Below, in pieces: positions 9,278-17,500 of a stretch of DNA of 64,000 nt. A model generated the notes under the pieces. That model was not told where the DNA came from and did not search any database. It saw nothing but the letters and a program-made list of their open reading frames with translations. This DNA is from Paraburkholderia tropica (lineage in GTDB: Bacteria > Pseudomonadota > Gammaproteobacteria > Burkholderiales > Burkholderiaceae): the NCBI RefSeq assembly GCF_900109265.1, contig NZ_FNZM01000009.1, positions 248,001 through 312,000 on the forward strand, read 5' to 3'. How positions within the stretch are numbered: position 1 is the first letter of the stretch; each line of letters opens with the position of its first letter. The position numbers and the translations under genes are program-made.

Positions 9278-9314
9278 CCGCTTTTCGCGCTCAGCCCTGA
9301 TGCGCGAAAAGCGG
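9278..9314. promoter_or_regulatory. Perfect 13-bp inverted repeat in the gcl-hyi gap
   Basis: CCGCTTTTCGCGC (9278-9290) and its exact complement GCGCGAAAAGCGG (9302-9314) flank an 11-base loop. No T-run follows, so it is not a classic terminator. It may be an mRNA stability or processing hairpin, or a partial stop, between gcl and hyi. A second, weaker hairpin (9227-9246, 7-bp stem) lies just after the gcl stop. Confidence 0.75.
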
Positions 9315-9347
9315 ACGCTCCCACCCTGACCGACCCGCGAGACACTC

Positions 9348-10145
9348 ATGCCGAAATTCGCCGCGAACCTCACCATGCTGTTCAACGAAGTGCCGTTCCT
9401 CGACCGCTTTGCCGCGGCTGCCGAGGCGGGCTTCGATGCCGTGGAATTCCTGTTTCCTTATCCGTACAAGGCCGCCGAACTCGCCGAGCGCCTGAACGCG
9501 CACGGCCTCAAGCTCGTGCTGCACAACCTGCCGGCCGGCAACTGGGAAGCCGGCGAGCGCGGCATCGCCTGCCTGCCCGATCGCAAGAGCGAATTCAAGG
9601 AAGGCGTGGGACGTGCGATCGAGTACGCCCGCGCGCTGCGCGTGCCGCAACTGAACTGCCTCGTCGGCATTCCGACGGCGGGCGTCGATCGCGATACGGC
9701 GCTTGCGACCATCGTCGAGAACCTGCGCTACGCGGCGGGCGAACTGAAGCGCGAAGGCATCCGCCTGCTGGTCGAGCCGTGCAACAGCTACGACATTCCG
9801 GGCTTCGCGCTGAACCGTTCGGCCGAAGCGCTCGGCGTGATCGAGCAGGTCGGCTCCGACAATCTGTTCCTGCAATACGACATCTATCACATGCAGCGCA
9901 TGGAAGGCGAACTCGCCGCGACCCTCAAGAAGCAGTTCGCGAAGATCGCTCACATCCAGCTCGCCGACAACCCCGGCCGCAATGAGCCGGGCACGGGCGA
10001 GATCCACTATCCGTTCCTGTTCGATCTGCTCGATTCGCTCGGCTACGAAGGCTATATCGGCTGCGAATACAAGCCCAAAGCGGCCACCGTCGACGGCCTC
10101 GGCTGGTTGCGCAGCGCGCAGCAACGCGCCGCCGAACTCGCCTGA
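9348..10145 (+). CDS. hyi: Hydroxypyruvate isomerase
   Basis: This enzyme interconverts tartronate semialdehyde and hydroxypyruvate in glyoxylate metabolism. It has 265 residues and a TIM-barrel of the xylose-isomerase-like type. The start MPKFAANLTMLFNEVPFLDRF is typical. Metal/active-site regions LLVEPCNSYDIPG, YDIYHMQRMEG and GCEYKPK carry the expected Glu, Asp, His and Glu residues. It lies 126 bp after gcl and 85 bp before glxR on the same strand. Confidence 0.95.
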   Translation: MPKFAANLTMLFNEVPFLDRFAAAAEAGFDAVEFLFPYPYKAAELAERLNAHGLKLVLHNLPAGNWEAGERGIACLPDRKSEFKEGVGRAIEYARALRVPQLNCLVGIPTAGVDRDTALATIVENLRYAAGELKREGIRLLVEPCNSYDIPGFALNRSAEALGVIEQVGSDNLFLQYDIYHMQRMEGELAATLKKQFAKIAHIQLADNPGRNEPGTGEIHYPFLFDLLDSLGYEGYIGCEYKPKAATVDGLGWLRSAQQRAAELA

Positions 10146-10230
10146 TTTCACGCAGCGCCGACGTTCGCGCCGCGCGTACCGCACGCATCGACTTATCGAA
10201 CCGCATTCGACTCAACTGGAGACAACACAG

Positions 10231-11139
10231 ATGGCAAAGATTGGTTTTATCGGCCTCGGCATCATGGGCGCGCACATGGCGCGCAACCTTCTGAAGGGCG
10301 GCCACACGCTGGCCGTCAACGGCAAATATCCGGTGCCCGACGATCTGCGCACGCAGACGACCGTGGTCGCCGACTCGACCGCCGTCGCGCAGGCTTCGGA
10401 CATCGTGATCGTGATGGTGCCCGATACGCCCGACGTGCAGAACGTGCTGTTCGCCGACGACGGCGTGGCCAAGGGTCTCTCGGCCGGCAAGCTCGTGATC
10501 GACATGAGTTCGATCTCGCCGCTCGAAACGCAGCAGTTCGCGAAGCAGATCAACGCGCTCGGCTGCGATTATCTCGACGCGCCGGTATCCGGCGGCGAAG
10601 TCGGCGCACGCGACGCCACGCTCTCGATCATGGTCGGCGGCCCGGAAAAGGCCTTCAACCAGGCCAAGCCGCTGTTCGAGATCATGGGCAAGAACATCTC
10701 GCTCGTCGGCGACAACGGCGCGGGCCAGACGACCAAGGTCGCGAACCAGATCATCGTGGCGCTGAACATCGAAGCCGTGGCCGAGGCACTGCTGTTCGCC
10801 GCGCGTTCGGGCGCCGATCCGGAGCGCGTGCGCAAGGCGCTGATGGGCGGTTTCGCGTCGTCGCGCATTCTCGAAGTGCACGGCGAGCGCATGACGAAGC
10901 GCACGTTCAATCCGGGCTTTCGCATCGAGCTGCACCAGAAGGACCTGAATCTCGCGATCGACGGCGCGCGCAAGCTGGGCATCGCCCTGCCGCATACGGC
11001 GAGCGCGCAGCAGCTCTTCAGCGTGTGCGCGGCGAACGGCGGCAAGGCCTGGGATCATTCGGCGATGATCCGCGCACTCGAAATCATGGCGAACTTCGAA
11101 ATCGCGCAGGCGCCGGAAGCGCAGGCGAAGGCCGCGTAA
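10231..11139 (+). CDS. glxR: Tartronate semialdehyde reductase (2-hydroxy-3-oxopropionate reductase)
   Basis: It reduces tartronate semialdehyde to D-glycerate with NAD(P)H, completing the route from two glyoxylates. It has 302 residues from ATG at 10231 (MAKIGFIGLGIMGAHMARNL), with CTGGAG upstream; the longer open frame is ignored. The Rossmann glycine motif GLGIMGAHMARNL is N-terminal. The substrate loop DAPVSGGEVGARDATLSIMVGG and catalytic-Lys segment TKVANQIIV are those of the beta-hydroxyacid dehydrogenase family. It is the third gene of the gcl-hyi-glxR cluster. Confidence 0.96.
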   Translation: MAKIGFIGLGIMGAHMARNLLKGGHTLAVNGKYPVPDDLRTQTTVVADSTAVAQASDIVIVMVPDTPDVQNVLFADDGVAKGLSAGKLVIDMSSISPLETQQFAKQINALGCDYLDAPVSGGEVGARDATLSIMVGGPEKAFNQAKPLFEIMGKNISLVGDNGAGQTTKVANQIIVALNIEAVAEALLFAARSGADPERVRKALMGGFASSRILEVHGERMTKRTFNPGFRIELHQKDLNLAIDGARKLGIALPHTASAQQLFSVCAANGGKAWDHSAMIRALEIMANFEIAQAPEAQAKAA

Positions 11140-11682
11140 GCGACGCTAAACGTTGCGCAAGCCGCTGTAGCGATGGACGAATCGGCGATGCGTGCGAGCA
11201 AGGCACACGCATCGCATCGCCGGTTCCATCCAGCGGCGTTCGAACGATAAGAAACACCTTCACGTATTCACGCATTCACGCATTCAGGCCGGCGCGCGCG
11301 ACGCGACGGCCATCGGTGGGGCGCTTCGTGGCGGCGGCAACCGCTGCGAGGCAAATCGGGGCCGCTCTGGGCTGAGGGCGGCCAGTGGGGTCCGAAAGCG
11401 GCACTCGGCGACGACGGGGAAGCCTTGGTCGGTCAGACGTCGTCTCCGGGTGTCCGCCTGTCGGATGGCCGCGCCCTTCAATTCCCGCACTGCCCACGCG
11501 CAACGCCCGCGCGGCATTTCACAATCTTTTACCTCCTCGCGCTGGACGCGTTCGCGTCCGCGTTTCTAGAATCGTGCTTTCATTCGTGTGTCACGCCGGC
11601 AGCGCAAGGTGAACGCGCAGGTCAACGCGCAACTGGCTGCGTGGTCACTCAATCAACCCCCAGCACGTGAGGAGTGTGATCG
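11140..11682. other. Gene-free stretch between glxR and the LysM gene
   Basis: In 543 bp I find no convincing gene; the short open frames overlap each other and match nothing I know. A perfect small palindrome, GGACGCG-TT-CGCGTCC, lies at 11544-11559, about 125 bp before the next start. The end holds the AGGAGTG ribosome site of the LysM gene. Confidence 0.6.
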
Positions 11683-12183
11683 ATGGGCATTATCAATTTC
11701 ATCAAGGAAGCCGGCGAAAAACTGTTCGGCTCGGCCTCCGCGCCGGCGCAAGCCGCCGAACCCGCCGCCGCACCGGCTGCGAATCTCGCGGACCTGAACC
11801 AGAAGGCCGGCGACGCGATCGCGGCCTATATCCGCTCGCAGGGCCTCGACGCCGACAACCTCGGCGTGACCTACGACGGCGTCTCGCACACCGTGACCGT
11901 CACGGGCAACGCCGCCGATCAGCCCACCAAGGAAAAAATCCTCGTGGCCGCGGGCAACGTCCAGAACGTCGACAAGGTCGACGACCAGCTGACCGTCACG
12001 AATCCCGCACCGGAAGCGCAGCACCACACGGTGGTCGCGGGCGACAACCTCTGGAAGATCGCCGAAAAGTACTACGGCAGCGGCGCGAAGAACGACGTCA
12101 TCTTCCAGGCCAACACGCCGATGCTCAAGAGCCCGGACAAGATCTATCCGGGTCAGGTGCTCGTCATTCCGCCGCTGCAGTAA
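11683..12183 (+). CDS. lysM: BON-LysM protein (potassium-binding Kbp/YgaU type)
   Basis: This is a small soluble protein of 166 residues of the Kbp (YgaU) type. In E. coli this family binds potassium and is induced by osmotic stress. After MGIINFIKEAGEKLFG and an alanine-rich stretch comes a BON domain (about residues 36-108, ending NVDKVDDQLTV). A LysM domain follows (about 115-165: HHTVVAGDNLWKIAEKYYG to IYPGQVLVIPPL). There is no signal peptide, as in Kbp. The ribosome site AGGAGTG precedes ATG, and a strong terminator follows. It is probably transcribed alone. Confidence 0.92.
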   Translation: MGIINFIKEAGEKLFGSASAPAQAAEPAAAPAANLADLNQKAGDAIAAYIRSQGLDADNLGVTYDGVSHTVTVTGNAADQPTKEKILVAAGNVQNVDKVDDQLTVTNPAPEAQHHTVVAGDNLWKIAEKYYGSGAKNDVIFQANTPMLKSPDKIYPGQVLVIPPLQ

Positions 12184-12207
12184 AGTAAAACCTGCGGCCG
12201 GAACGGA

Positions 12208-12244
12208 AACGGGCCTTGCGGAGCGATCCGCAAGGCCCGTTTTT
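12208..12244 (+). terminator. Terminator between the convergent lysM and asparaginase genes
   Basis: A perfect 15-bp stem (AACGGGCCTTGCGGA / TCCGCAAGGCCCGTT) with loop GCGA is followed by T residues on the plus strand. Being symmetric, it can also act on the opposing transcript. Confidence 0.9.
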
Positions 12245-12276
12245 CATGCTGATTCTCGTGCTGCGCGAGTCAGCGA

Positions 12277-13317
12277 TCAATACGTATCGAACACACGCTG
12301 CAAGGCGTCCTTCTGCGTGTTGCCCGCGGCCAGCGCGAGCATCAGCAGCACACGCGCCTTGTACGGGCTCAGCGTGCCCGCGGAAACGAAGCCGAGCGCG
12401 TCGTCCTTCGCCGCGCCGTTGTGCATCACGTGACCCGAACCCACGCGCGAGGCGCGCACCACGGCCACACCTTGCGCAGCCGCGTCGGCGAGCGCCTGCT
12501 GGAGCGTGGCGTGGATCGAACCATTGCCCGTGCCCGCCACGACGATGCCGCGCACGCCCGCGCTCACGAGCGCATCCACGGCAATGCGCGAGACGCCCGC
12601 ATAACTCGTGACGATGTCGACCTGCGGCCACTGCGCCGCGTCGTCGACCACCGCGAACGGCGTATCGAGCGTGTGCGGGCGCAGCGCGCGGCGCTGGAAG
12701 TCCACGCGGCCGTCCTGCACCCAGCCCAGCGCACCGATTTCCGGCGACTGGAACGCATCGACGGCATAGGTGCTGATCTTCGCGACGTCGCGCGCGCAAT
12801 GCATGCGGTTGTTGAACGCGACGAGCACGCCCTGCCCGGCCGCCGCGCCGCTCGCCGCGACCGTCACGGCATTGAGCAGATTGAGCGGACCGTCGGCCGA
12901 CAGCGCAGACGCCGGACGCATCGCCGCCGTGAGGATCACCGGCTTGGCGCTCTTCACGGTCAGATGCAGCAGATAGGCGGTTTCTTCGAGCGTGTCGGTG
13001 CCGTGCGTGATCACCACGCCGTCGATGTCGTCATCGGCGAGCAAGGCGTTCACGCGCTGCGCGAGCGTGGTCCAGAGCGCGAACGACATGTCCTTGCTGT
13101 CGACGCTCGCGACCTGCTCGGCGTGGATCTGCGCGACGGCGTCGAGGCCCGGCACTGCGGCCAGCAATTGCGCCACGCCGATCACGCCGGCCTGATAGCC
13201 CGCCGTATTGGCCGCGTCGGGCGCGGAGCCGGCGATGGTGCCGCCCGTGGCGAGCACCGCGATGCGCGGCAGCGCCGAAGCGCCGGCCGCGTTCTGGGAG
13301 GAAGAAGAGGTAGTCAT
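12277..13317 (-). CDS. ansA: L-asparaginase
   Basis: It hydrolyses L-asparagine to aspartate and ammonia. From ATG at 13317 (MTTSSSSQNAAGASALPRIAV) it has 346 residues. The first catalytic motif VLATGGTIAG contains the nucleophilic Thr. The second, VVITHGTDTLEETAYLL, contains the Thr-Asp pair, and DSKDM supplies a further active-site part. No signal peptide is visible, so it is probably cytoplasmic, although its motifs resemble type II enzymes; I use ansA only as a general symbol. The Shine-Dalgarno site is weak. It converges on lysM and is followed upstream by cysB on the same strand. Confidence 0.9.
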   Translation of the reverse strand: MTTSSSSQNAAGASALPRIAVLATGGTIAGSAPDAANTAGYQAGVIGVAQLLAAVPGLDAVAQIHAEQVASVDSKDMSFALWTTLAQRVNALLADDDIDGVVITHGTDTLEETAYLLHLTVKSAKPVILTAAMRPASALSADGPLNLLNAVTVAASGAAAGQGVLVAFNNRMHCARDVAKISTYAVDAFQSPEIGALGWVQDGRVDFQRRALRPHTLDTPFAVVDDAAQWPQVDIVTSYAGVSRIAVDALVSAGVRGIVVAGTGNGSIHATLQQALADAAAQGVAVVRASRVGSGHVMHNGAAKDDALGFVSAGTLSPYKARVLLMLALAAGNTQKDALQRVFDTY

Positions 13318-13384
13318 GGCGGCGATTTTAAGCGATCCGCCCTCCACCGCCATCTGGCCCGTTGCTCGGGCCAATCAACACGCC

Positions 13385-14311
13385 TCAGACCACTTCGCGC
13401 AACTGGCTCGCGATCTGCTGCTCGGTCAGTTGCGGCGCGAACATCTCGATCAGCCGGTACGCGTACTGACGCAGGAACGCGCCCTTGCGCAGACCCACGC
13501 GCGTCGTGCTCGCCTCGAACAGATGCTGCGTGTCGAGCGCGACCAGTTCGCTGTCGCGCTTCGGATCGTAGGCCATCGCCGCGACCACGCCCACGCCCAT
13601 GCCGAGTTCGACGTAGGTCTTGATCACGTCCGCGTCGATGGCGGTCAGCACCACGTCGGGCACGACGCCCGCTTTCGCGAACGCCTGGTCGATGTGCGAG
13701 CGGCCCGTGAAATCCTGGTCATAAGTGATGATCGGATATTCGGAGATGTCTTCGAGCGTGAGATTCTCGCGGCCCACGAGCGGATGCGTCTTCGGCACGA
13801 CCACCACGTGATGCCACGAATAGCACGGGAACGTCACGATATCGGGGAAACGATCGAGCGCTTCGGTCGAGATGCCGATATCGGCCTCGCCGTTGATGAT
13901 CATCTGCGCGATCTGCTGCGGATTGCCCTGGCGCAGCGCCAGATGCACCTTCGGGAACACCTCGCGGAACTGGTGCACGACCTTCGGCAGCGCATAGCGC
14001 GCCTGCGTGTGAGTCGTCGCCACGACGAGGTGGCCGCTGTCCTGATCGGCGAACTGGCGCGCCACGCGGCGCAGGTTCTCCGCGTCGAGCAGCATGCGCT
14101 CGATCAGCTGATGCACGGCCTTGCCCGGCTCCGTGAGACCCGTGAGGCGCTTGCCGCGTCGAATGAAGATGTCGACGCCCAGCTCGTCCTCCAGATCCTT
14201 GATCTGCTTCGACACACCCGACTGCGACGTGTACAGCACGTTCGCCACTTCGGTCAGGTTCATGTTCTGCCGCACGGCCTCGCGCACGAAACGCAACTGC
14301 TGAAAATTCAT
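13385..14311 (-). CDS. cysB: LysR-type sulfur regulator CysB
   Basis: It activates sulfate-uptake and cysteine genes when reduced sulfur is low; in enteric bacteria N-acetylserine is the inducer. It has 308 residues with the CysB-type N terminus MNFQQLRFVREAVRQNMNLTEVANVLYTSQSGVSKQIKDL, a winged helix at residues 1-60. The inducer-binding region includes ATTHTQARYALP and GVGVVAAMAYD, both characteristic of CysB/Cbl. It closes the run sbp-cysT-cysW-cysA, 99 bp after cysA, with a perfect palindrome in the gap. It may be read with that operon and also have its own promoter. Confidence 0.94.
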   Translation of the reverse strand: MNFQQLRFVREAVRQNMNLTEVANVLYTSQSGVSKQIKDLEDELGVDIFIRRGKRLTGLTEPGKAVHQLIERMLLDAENLRRVARQFADQDSGHLVVATTHTQARYALPKVVHQFREVFPKVHLALRQGNPQQIAQMIINGEADIGISTEALDRFPDIVTFPCYSWHHVVVVPKTHPLVGRENLTLEDISEYPIITYDQDFTGRSHIDQAFAKAGVVPDVVLTAIDADVIKTYVELGMGVGVVAAMAYDPKRDSELVALDTQHLFEASTTRVGLRKGAFLRQYAYRLIEMFAPQLTEQQIASQLREVV

Positions 14312-14361
14312 GTTCTTCTCTCCGGAACTGCCGACCGTTTATTGATGTTTTTAGTGTAGTG

Positions 14362-14383
14362 GATGCGCGGCTAGCCGCGCATC
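14362..14383. promoter_or_regulatory. 22-bp perfect palindrome between cysA and cysB
   Basis: GATGCGCGGC-TA-GCCGCGCATC lies 28 bp after the cysA stop and 51 bp before cysB. There is no T-run on the minus strand, so it is more likely an intercistronic hairpin or operator than a full terminator. Confidence 0.65.
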
Positions 14384-14410
14384 GTTGCGCCGATATTGTG
14401 CTGATTGGGT

Positions 14411-15469
14411 TTATTGCGCCGGAAACACGCGCAGGCCGCGCGGCACCGCCGTCACGCCGTCGCCGACCGAAAGATCGAGCGCGCGCCACGCCTCGCGGTC
14501 GAGCTGCGCTTCGAGCGCGCCGCCCGTGCGGCTTTCGAGTTCCACACGCACCGAACCGCCCAGCGTCACCACGCGGCGCACGTCGACGACGATGCCGTCG
14601 CCATGCTGCGCCGCGTCGCGATGCAGCACCAGATCGTGCGGACGCACATAGGCGAGCGCCGGACCTTCGAAACCCGCCTGCACCGAGATCGCCTGCGCCG
14701 CGCCATCGGCGACAAAACCGCTCGCCGTCACGCTGCCGCGCAAACGGTTCGCCGCGCCGAGGAACTCGTAGACGAACGCCGTCTGCGGATGATCGTAGAC
14801 GTCCTGCGGGCTGCCTACCTGCTCCACGTGACCGTGATTCATCACGACGATGCGGTCGGCCACTTCGAGCGCTTCTTCCTGATCGTGCGTGACGAAGATC
14901 GTCGAGATATGCAGATCGTCGTGCAGACGGCGCAGCCAGCCGCGCAATTCCTTGCGCACCTTCGCGTCGAGCGCGCCGAACGGCTCGTCGAGCAGCAGCA
15001 CTTTCGGCTCCACCGCGAGCGCGCGCGCCAGCGCGATACGTTGACGCTGGCCGCCCGACAGCTCGGACGGATAGCGCTGCGCGAGCCAGTCGAGCTGCAC
15101 GAGCTTGAGCAGTTCATGCACCTTCTCGCGGATCACCGCTTCCGACGGCCGCTCGTTGCGCGGCTTCACGCGCAGGCCGAACGCCACGTTCTCGAACACC
15201 GTCATGTGACGGAACAGCGCGTAATGCTGGAACACGAAGCCCACCTGACGCTCGCGCGCGCCCACCTCGCCCACGTCCTGACCTTGCAGCACGACCTGGC
15301 CTTCATCGGCGTATTCGAGGCCCGCGATCACGCGCAGCAGCGTGGTCTTGCCGCAACCCGACGGCCCGAGCAACGCGACCAGTTCGCCCGCCGGAAAATC
15401 GAGCGAGACGTTGTCGAGCGCGGTGAAGTCGCCGAAGCGCTTGTGCAGATTGCTGACGGTGATGCCCAT
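14411..15469 (-). CDS. cysA: Sulfate/thiosulfate ABC transporter ATPase CysA
   Basis: This is the ATP-hydrolysing subunit of the sulfate importer. It has 352 residues. Walker A GPSGCGKTTLLR is near residues 34-45, the signature LSGGQRQRIALARAL near 134-148, Walker B LLLDEPFGALDA just after, and the switch THDQEEALEVADRI. A TOBE-type regulatory domain (about residues 240-350) follows, normal for CysA. It starts 2 bp after the cysW stop, implying coupled translation, and works with CysT, CysW and Sbp encoded upstream. Confidence 0.97.
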   Translation of the reverse strand: MGITVSNLHKRFGDFTALDNVSLDFPAGELVALLGPSGCGKTTLLRVIAGLEYADEGQVVLQGQDVGEVGARERQVGFVFQHYALFRHMTVFENVAFGLRVKPRNERPSEAVIREKVHELLKLVQLDWLAQRYPSELSGGQRQRIALARALAVEPKVLLLDEPFGALDAKVRKELRGWLRRLHDDLHISTIFVTHDQEEALEVADRIVVMNHGHVEQVGSPQDVYDHPQTAFVYEFLGAANRLRGSVTASGFVADGAAQAISVQAGFEGPALAYVRPHDLVLHRDAAQHGDGIVVDVRRVVTLGGSVRVELESRTGGALEAQLDREAWRALDLSVGDGVTAVPRGLRVFPAQ

Positions 15470-15471
15470 GA

Positions 15472-16464
15472 TTACAGCTCCTGTTGAAGCGATTGACGCG
15501 CGGCGCCGGTGCGGGACGCGGGTTGCGAATGAGGTTGATTGCCCGACGCGGCCGTCGACGCGGCCGCATAAGCCGGCGGCGGACCGGCGTGGGCCGGCAC
15601 GTCGTCGTCGCGCAGTTCGGCAGACATGTGGCGCTCGGCAAGCAGCTTGAGCCCCAGCGTCACGAGCGCGAGCAGCGCCAGCAACGACGCCACGGCAAAG
15701 GCCGCCGCGAAGTTGTATTCGTTGTAGAGAATCTCGACGTGCAGCGGCATGGTGTCGGTCTGGCCGCGAATGTGACCCGAGACCACCGAGACCGCGCCGA
15801 ACTCGCCCATCGCGCGCGCATTGCAGAGAATCACGCCGTACAGCAGACCCCAGCGGATGTTCGGCAGCGTCACACGGCGAAACATCTGCCAGCCCGACGC
15901 GCCCAGCACGTGCGCGGCTTCTTCTTCGTCGGTGCCCTGCGCCTGCATCAGCGGAATCAGCTCGCGCGCGACGAACGGGAAGGTCACGAAGATCGTCGCG
16001 AGCACGATGCCCGGCACCGCGAAGATGATCTGCACGTTATGGTCTTCGAGCCACGGACCGAACCAGCCCTGCGCGCCGAACATCAGCACGTAGACGAGAC
16101 CCGAGATCACTGGCGAGACCGAGAACGGCAGGTCGATCAACGTGGTGAGCAGCGCCTTGCCGCGGAAATCGAACTTCGCGATCGCCCACGACGCGCACAG
16201 GCCAAAGGCAAGATTCAGTGGCACCGCGATCGCGGCCGTGATCAGCGTGAGCTTGATGGCGGCGAGCGCGTCGGGATCGGCGAGCGATTCGAAATAGAAG
16301 CCGATGCCCTTCGAGAGCGCCTGCCAGAACACCGCGACGAGCGGCACCACGAGGAACAGCGCGAGAAACGCCAGCGCGATGCCCGTCAGCAGCCAGCGCA
16401 CCCACGGCGCTTCGGTCACGGGGTTGGGACGGCCTGCCGGAATACGGCGTGCGTTCGTGCTCAT
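15472..16464 (-). CDS. cysW: Sulfate ABC transporter permease CysW
   Basis: One of the two membrane subunits of the sulfate importer, with 330 residues from ATG at 16464 (MSTNARRIPAGRPNPVTEAPW). The frame stays open upstream across cysT, but that part is a shadow. About six membrane helices are visible (LLTGIALAFLALFLVVPLVAVF is the first). The EAA loop reads EEEAAHVLGASGWQMFRRVTLP. The last 50 residues form a Pro/Ala/Ser-rich tail longer than usual (PPPAYAAASTAASGNQPH). Its start overlaps the cysT stop by 4 bp. Confidence 0.96.
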   Translation of the reverse strand: MSTNARRIPAGRPNPVTEAPWVRWLLTGIALAFLALFLVVPLVAVFWQALSKGIGFYFESLADPDALAAIKLTLITAAIAVPLNLAFGLCASWAIAKFDFRGKALLTTLIDLPFSVSPVISGLVYVLMFGAQGWFGPWLEDHNVQIIFAVPGIVLATIFVTFPFVARELIPLMQAQGTDEEEAAHVLGASGWQMFRRVTLPNIRWGLLYGVILCNARAMGEFGAVSVVSGHIRGQTDTMPLHVEILYNEYNFAAAFAVASLLALLALVTLGLKLLAERHMSAELRDDDVPAHAGPPPAYAAASTAASGNQPHSQPASRTGAARQSLQQEL

Positions 16465-17387
16465 TGCGCACCTCCGGCGGCGACTTGCGTGGTTTGCGTC
16501 GTGGTTTGCGTCGTGGTTTGCGTTGCATTCGGCGCACGCGGCGCGCCGCCACCGCGGCTCGTGCGGCGCTGCAAATACCATTGCAGCGTGTTGATCAGCA
16601 GCAGCATCACGAACGACACGCACAGCATCACCACGGCCAGCGCCGTCGCGCCTGCATAGTCGTATTGCTCGAGCTTGGTGATGATGAGCAGCGAGGTGAT
16701 TTCGGACTTCATCGGCACGTTGCCGGCGATGAAGATGACCGAACCGTACTCGCCCAGCGCGCGCGCGAACGACAGCGCGAAGCCGGTCAGCAGCGCGGGA
16801 AACGCCGCCGGCAGCACGACGCGGCGGAACGTCAGCCAGCGCGACGCGCCGAGGCACGCGGCCGCCTCTTCCTGCTCGCGCTCGAACTCTTCGAGCACGG
16901 GCTGCACCGTGCGCACCACGAACGGCAGGCCGATGAACGTCAGCGCGACCAGCACGCCGAGCGGCGTGAAGGCGATCTTGAGTCCGAGCGGCTGCAGATA
17001 CTGGCCGATCCAGCCGTTGCCCGCGTACACGGCCGCGAGCGAAATGCCGGCCACCGAGGTCGGCAGCGCGAACGGCAAATCGACGAGCGCGTCGATCACG
17101 CGCTTGAACGGGAACGTGTAACGCACCAGCACCCACGCGAGCAGAAAGCCGAACACCGCGTTGATGAGCGCGCCGCCGAGCGCGGCGGTAAACGTCAGGC
17201 GGTACGACGCGATCACGCGCGGCGACCACACGGCGCGCACGAACTGCGCCCAGTCGAGCGTGGCGGTCTTGAGAAAGGTGGCCGCGAGCGGAATCAGCAC
17301 CACGAGGCTCAGATAAGCCACGGTGATGCCGAGCGTCACGCCGAATCCCGGCAGCGCGCCTGGCTTGCGTAATCGGAACGTCGTCAT
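16461..17387 (-). CDS. cysT: Sulfate ABC transporter permease CysT (CysU)
   Basis: The second membrane subunit of the sulfate importer, with 308 residues from ATG at 17387 (MTTFRLRKPGALPGFGVTLG). Six helices are seen, beginning VTLGITVAYLSLVVLIPLAATF, and the EAA loop reads EEAAACLGASRWLTFRRVVLP. The C terminus carries a Thr/Gln repeat (TQTTTQTTTQTTQ) encoded by a 12-bp DNA repeat, absent from well-known CysT proteins. It follows sbp by 113 bp and overlaps cysW by 4 bp. Confidence 0.96.
   Translation of the reverse strand: MTTFRLRKPGALPGFGVTLGITVAYLSLVVLIPLAATFLKTATLDWAQFVRAVWSPRVIASYRLTFTAALGGALINAVFGFLLAWVLVRYTFPFKRVIDALVDLPFALPTSVAGISLAAVYAGNGWIGQYLQPLGLKIAFTPLGVLVALTFIGLPFVVRTVQPVLEEFEREQEEAAACLGASRWLTFRRVVLPAAFPALLTGFALSFARALGEYGSVIFIAGNVPMKSEITSLLIITKLEQYDYAGATALAVVMLCVSFVMLLLINTLQWYLQRRTSRGGGAPRAPNATQTTTQTTTQTTQVAAGGAQ
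16492..16523. repeat. 12-bp tandem repeat at the 3' end of cysT
   Basis: About 2.7 copies of GTTTGCGTCGTG (plus strand) encode the TQTT repeats of the CysT tail. The unit length is a multiple of three, so copy-number changes would keep the frame. Confidence 0.8.
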
Positions 17388-17427
17388 GCTGGATCTCTTC
17401 ACATGGGTTGCGCGTCTGTTGCGCCGA

Positions 17428-17453
17428 AAGGCGCGCCTCATTGGGCGCGCCTT
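17428..17453. promoter_or_regulatory. Intercistronic hairpin between sbp and cysT
   Basis: AAGGCGCGCC and its exact complement flank a 6-base loop. The T-run is on the plus-strand side; on the operon strand only three T follow. Such a hairpin after a binding-protein gene often stabilises the upstream message and lowers read-through to the permeases. Confidence 0.6.
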
Positions 17454-17500
17454 GTTTTTATCGTTACGTCGATACTGCTACTGCACAACCGCGACTGCGC

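Noticed and set aside
15472..17229. Apparent 585-residue protein including CysW
   Set aside because: Only the part from 16464 is CysW. The upstream part is cysT in the wrong frame, not a fusion.
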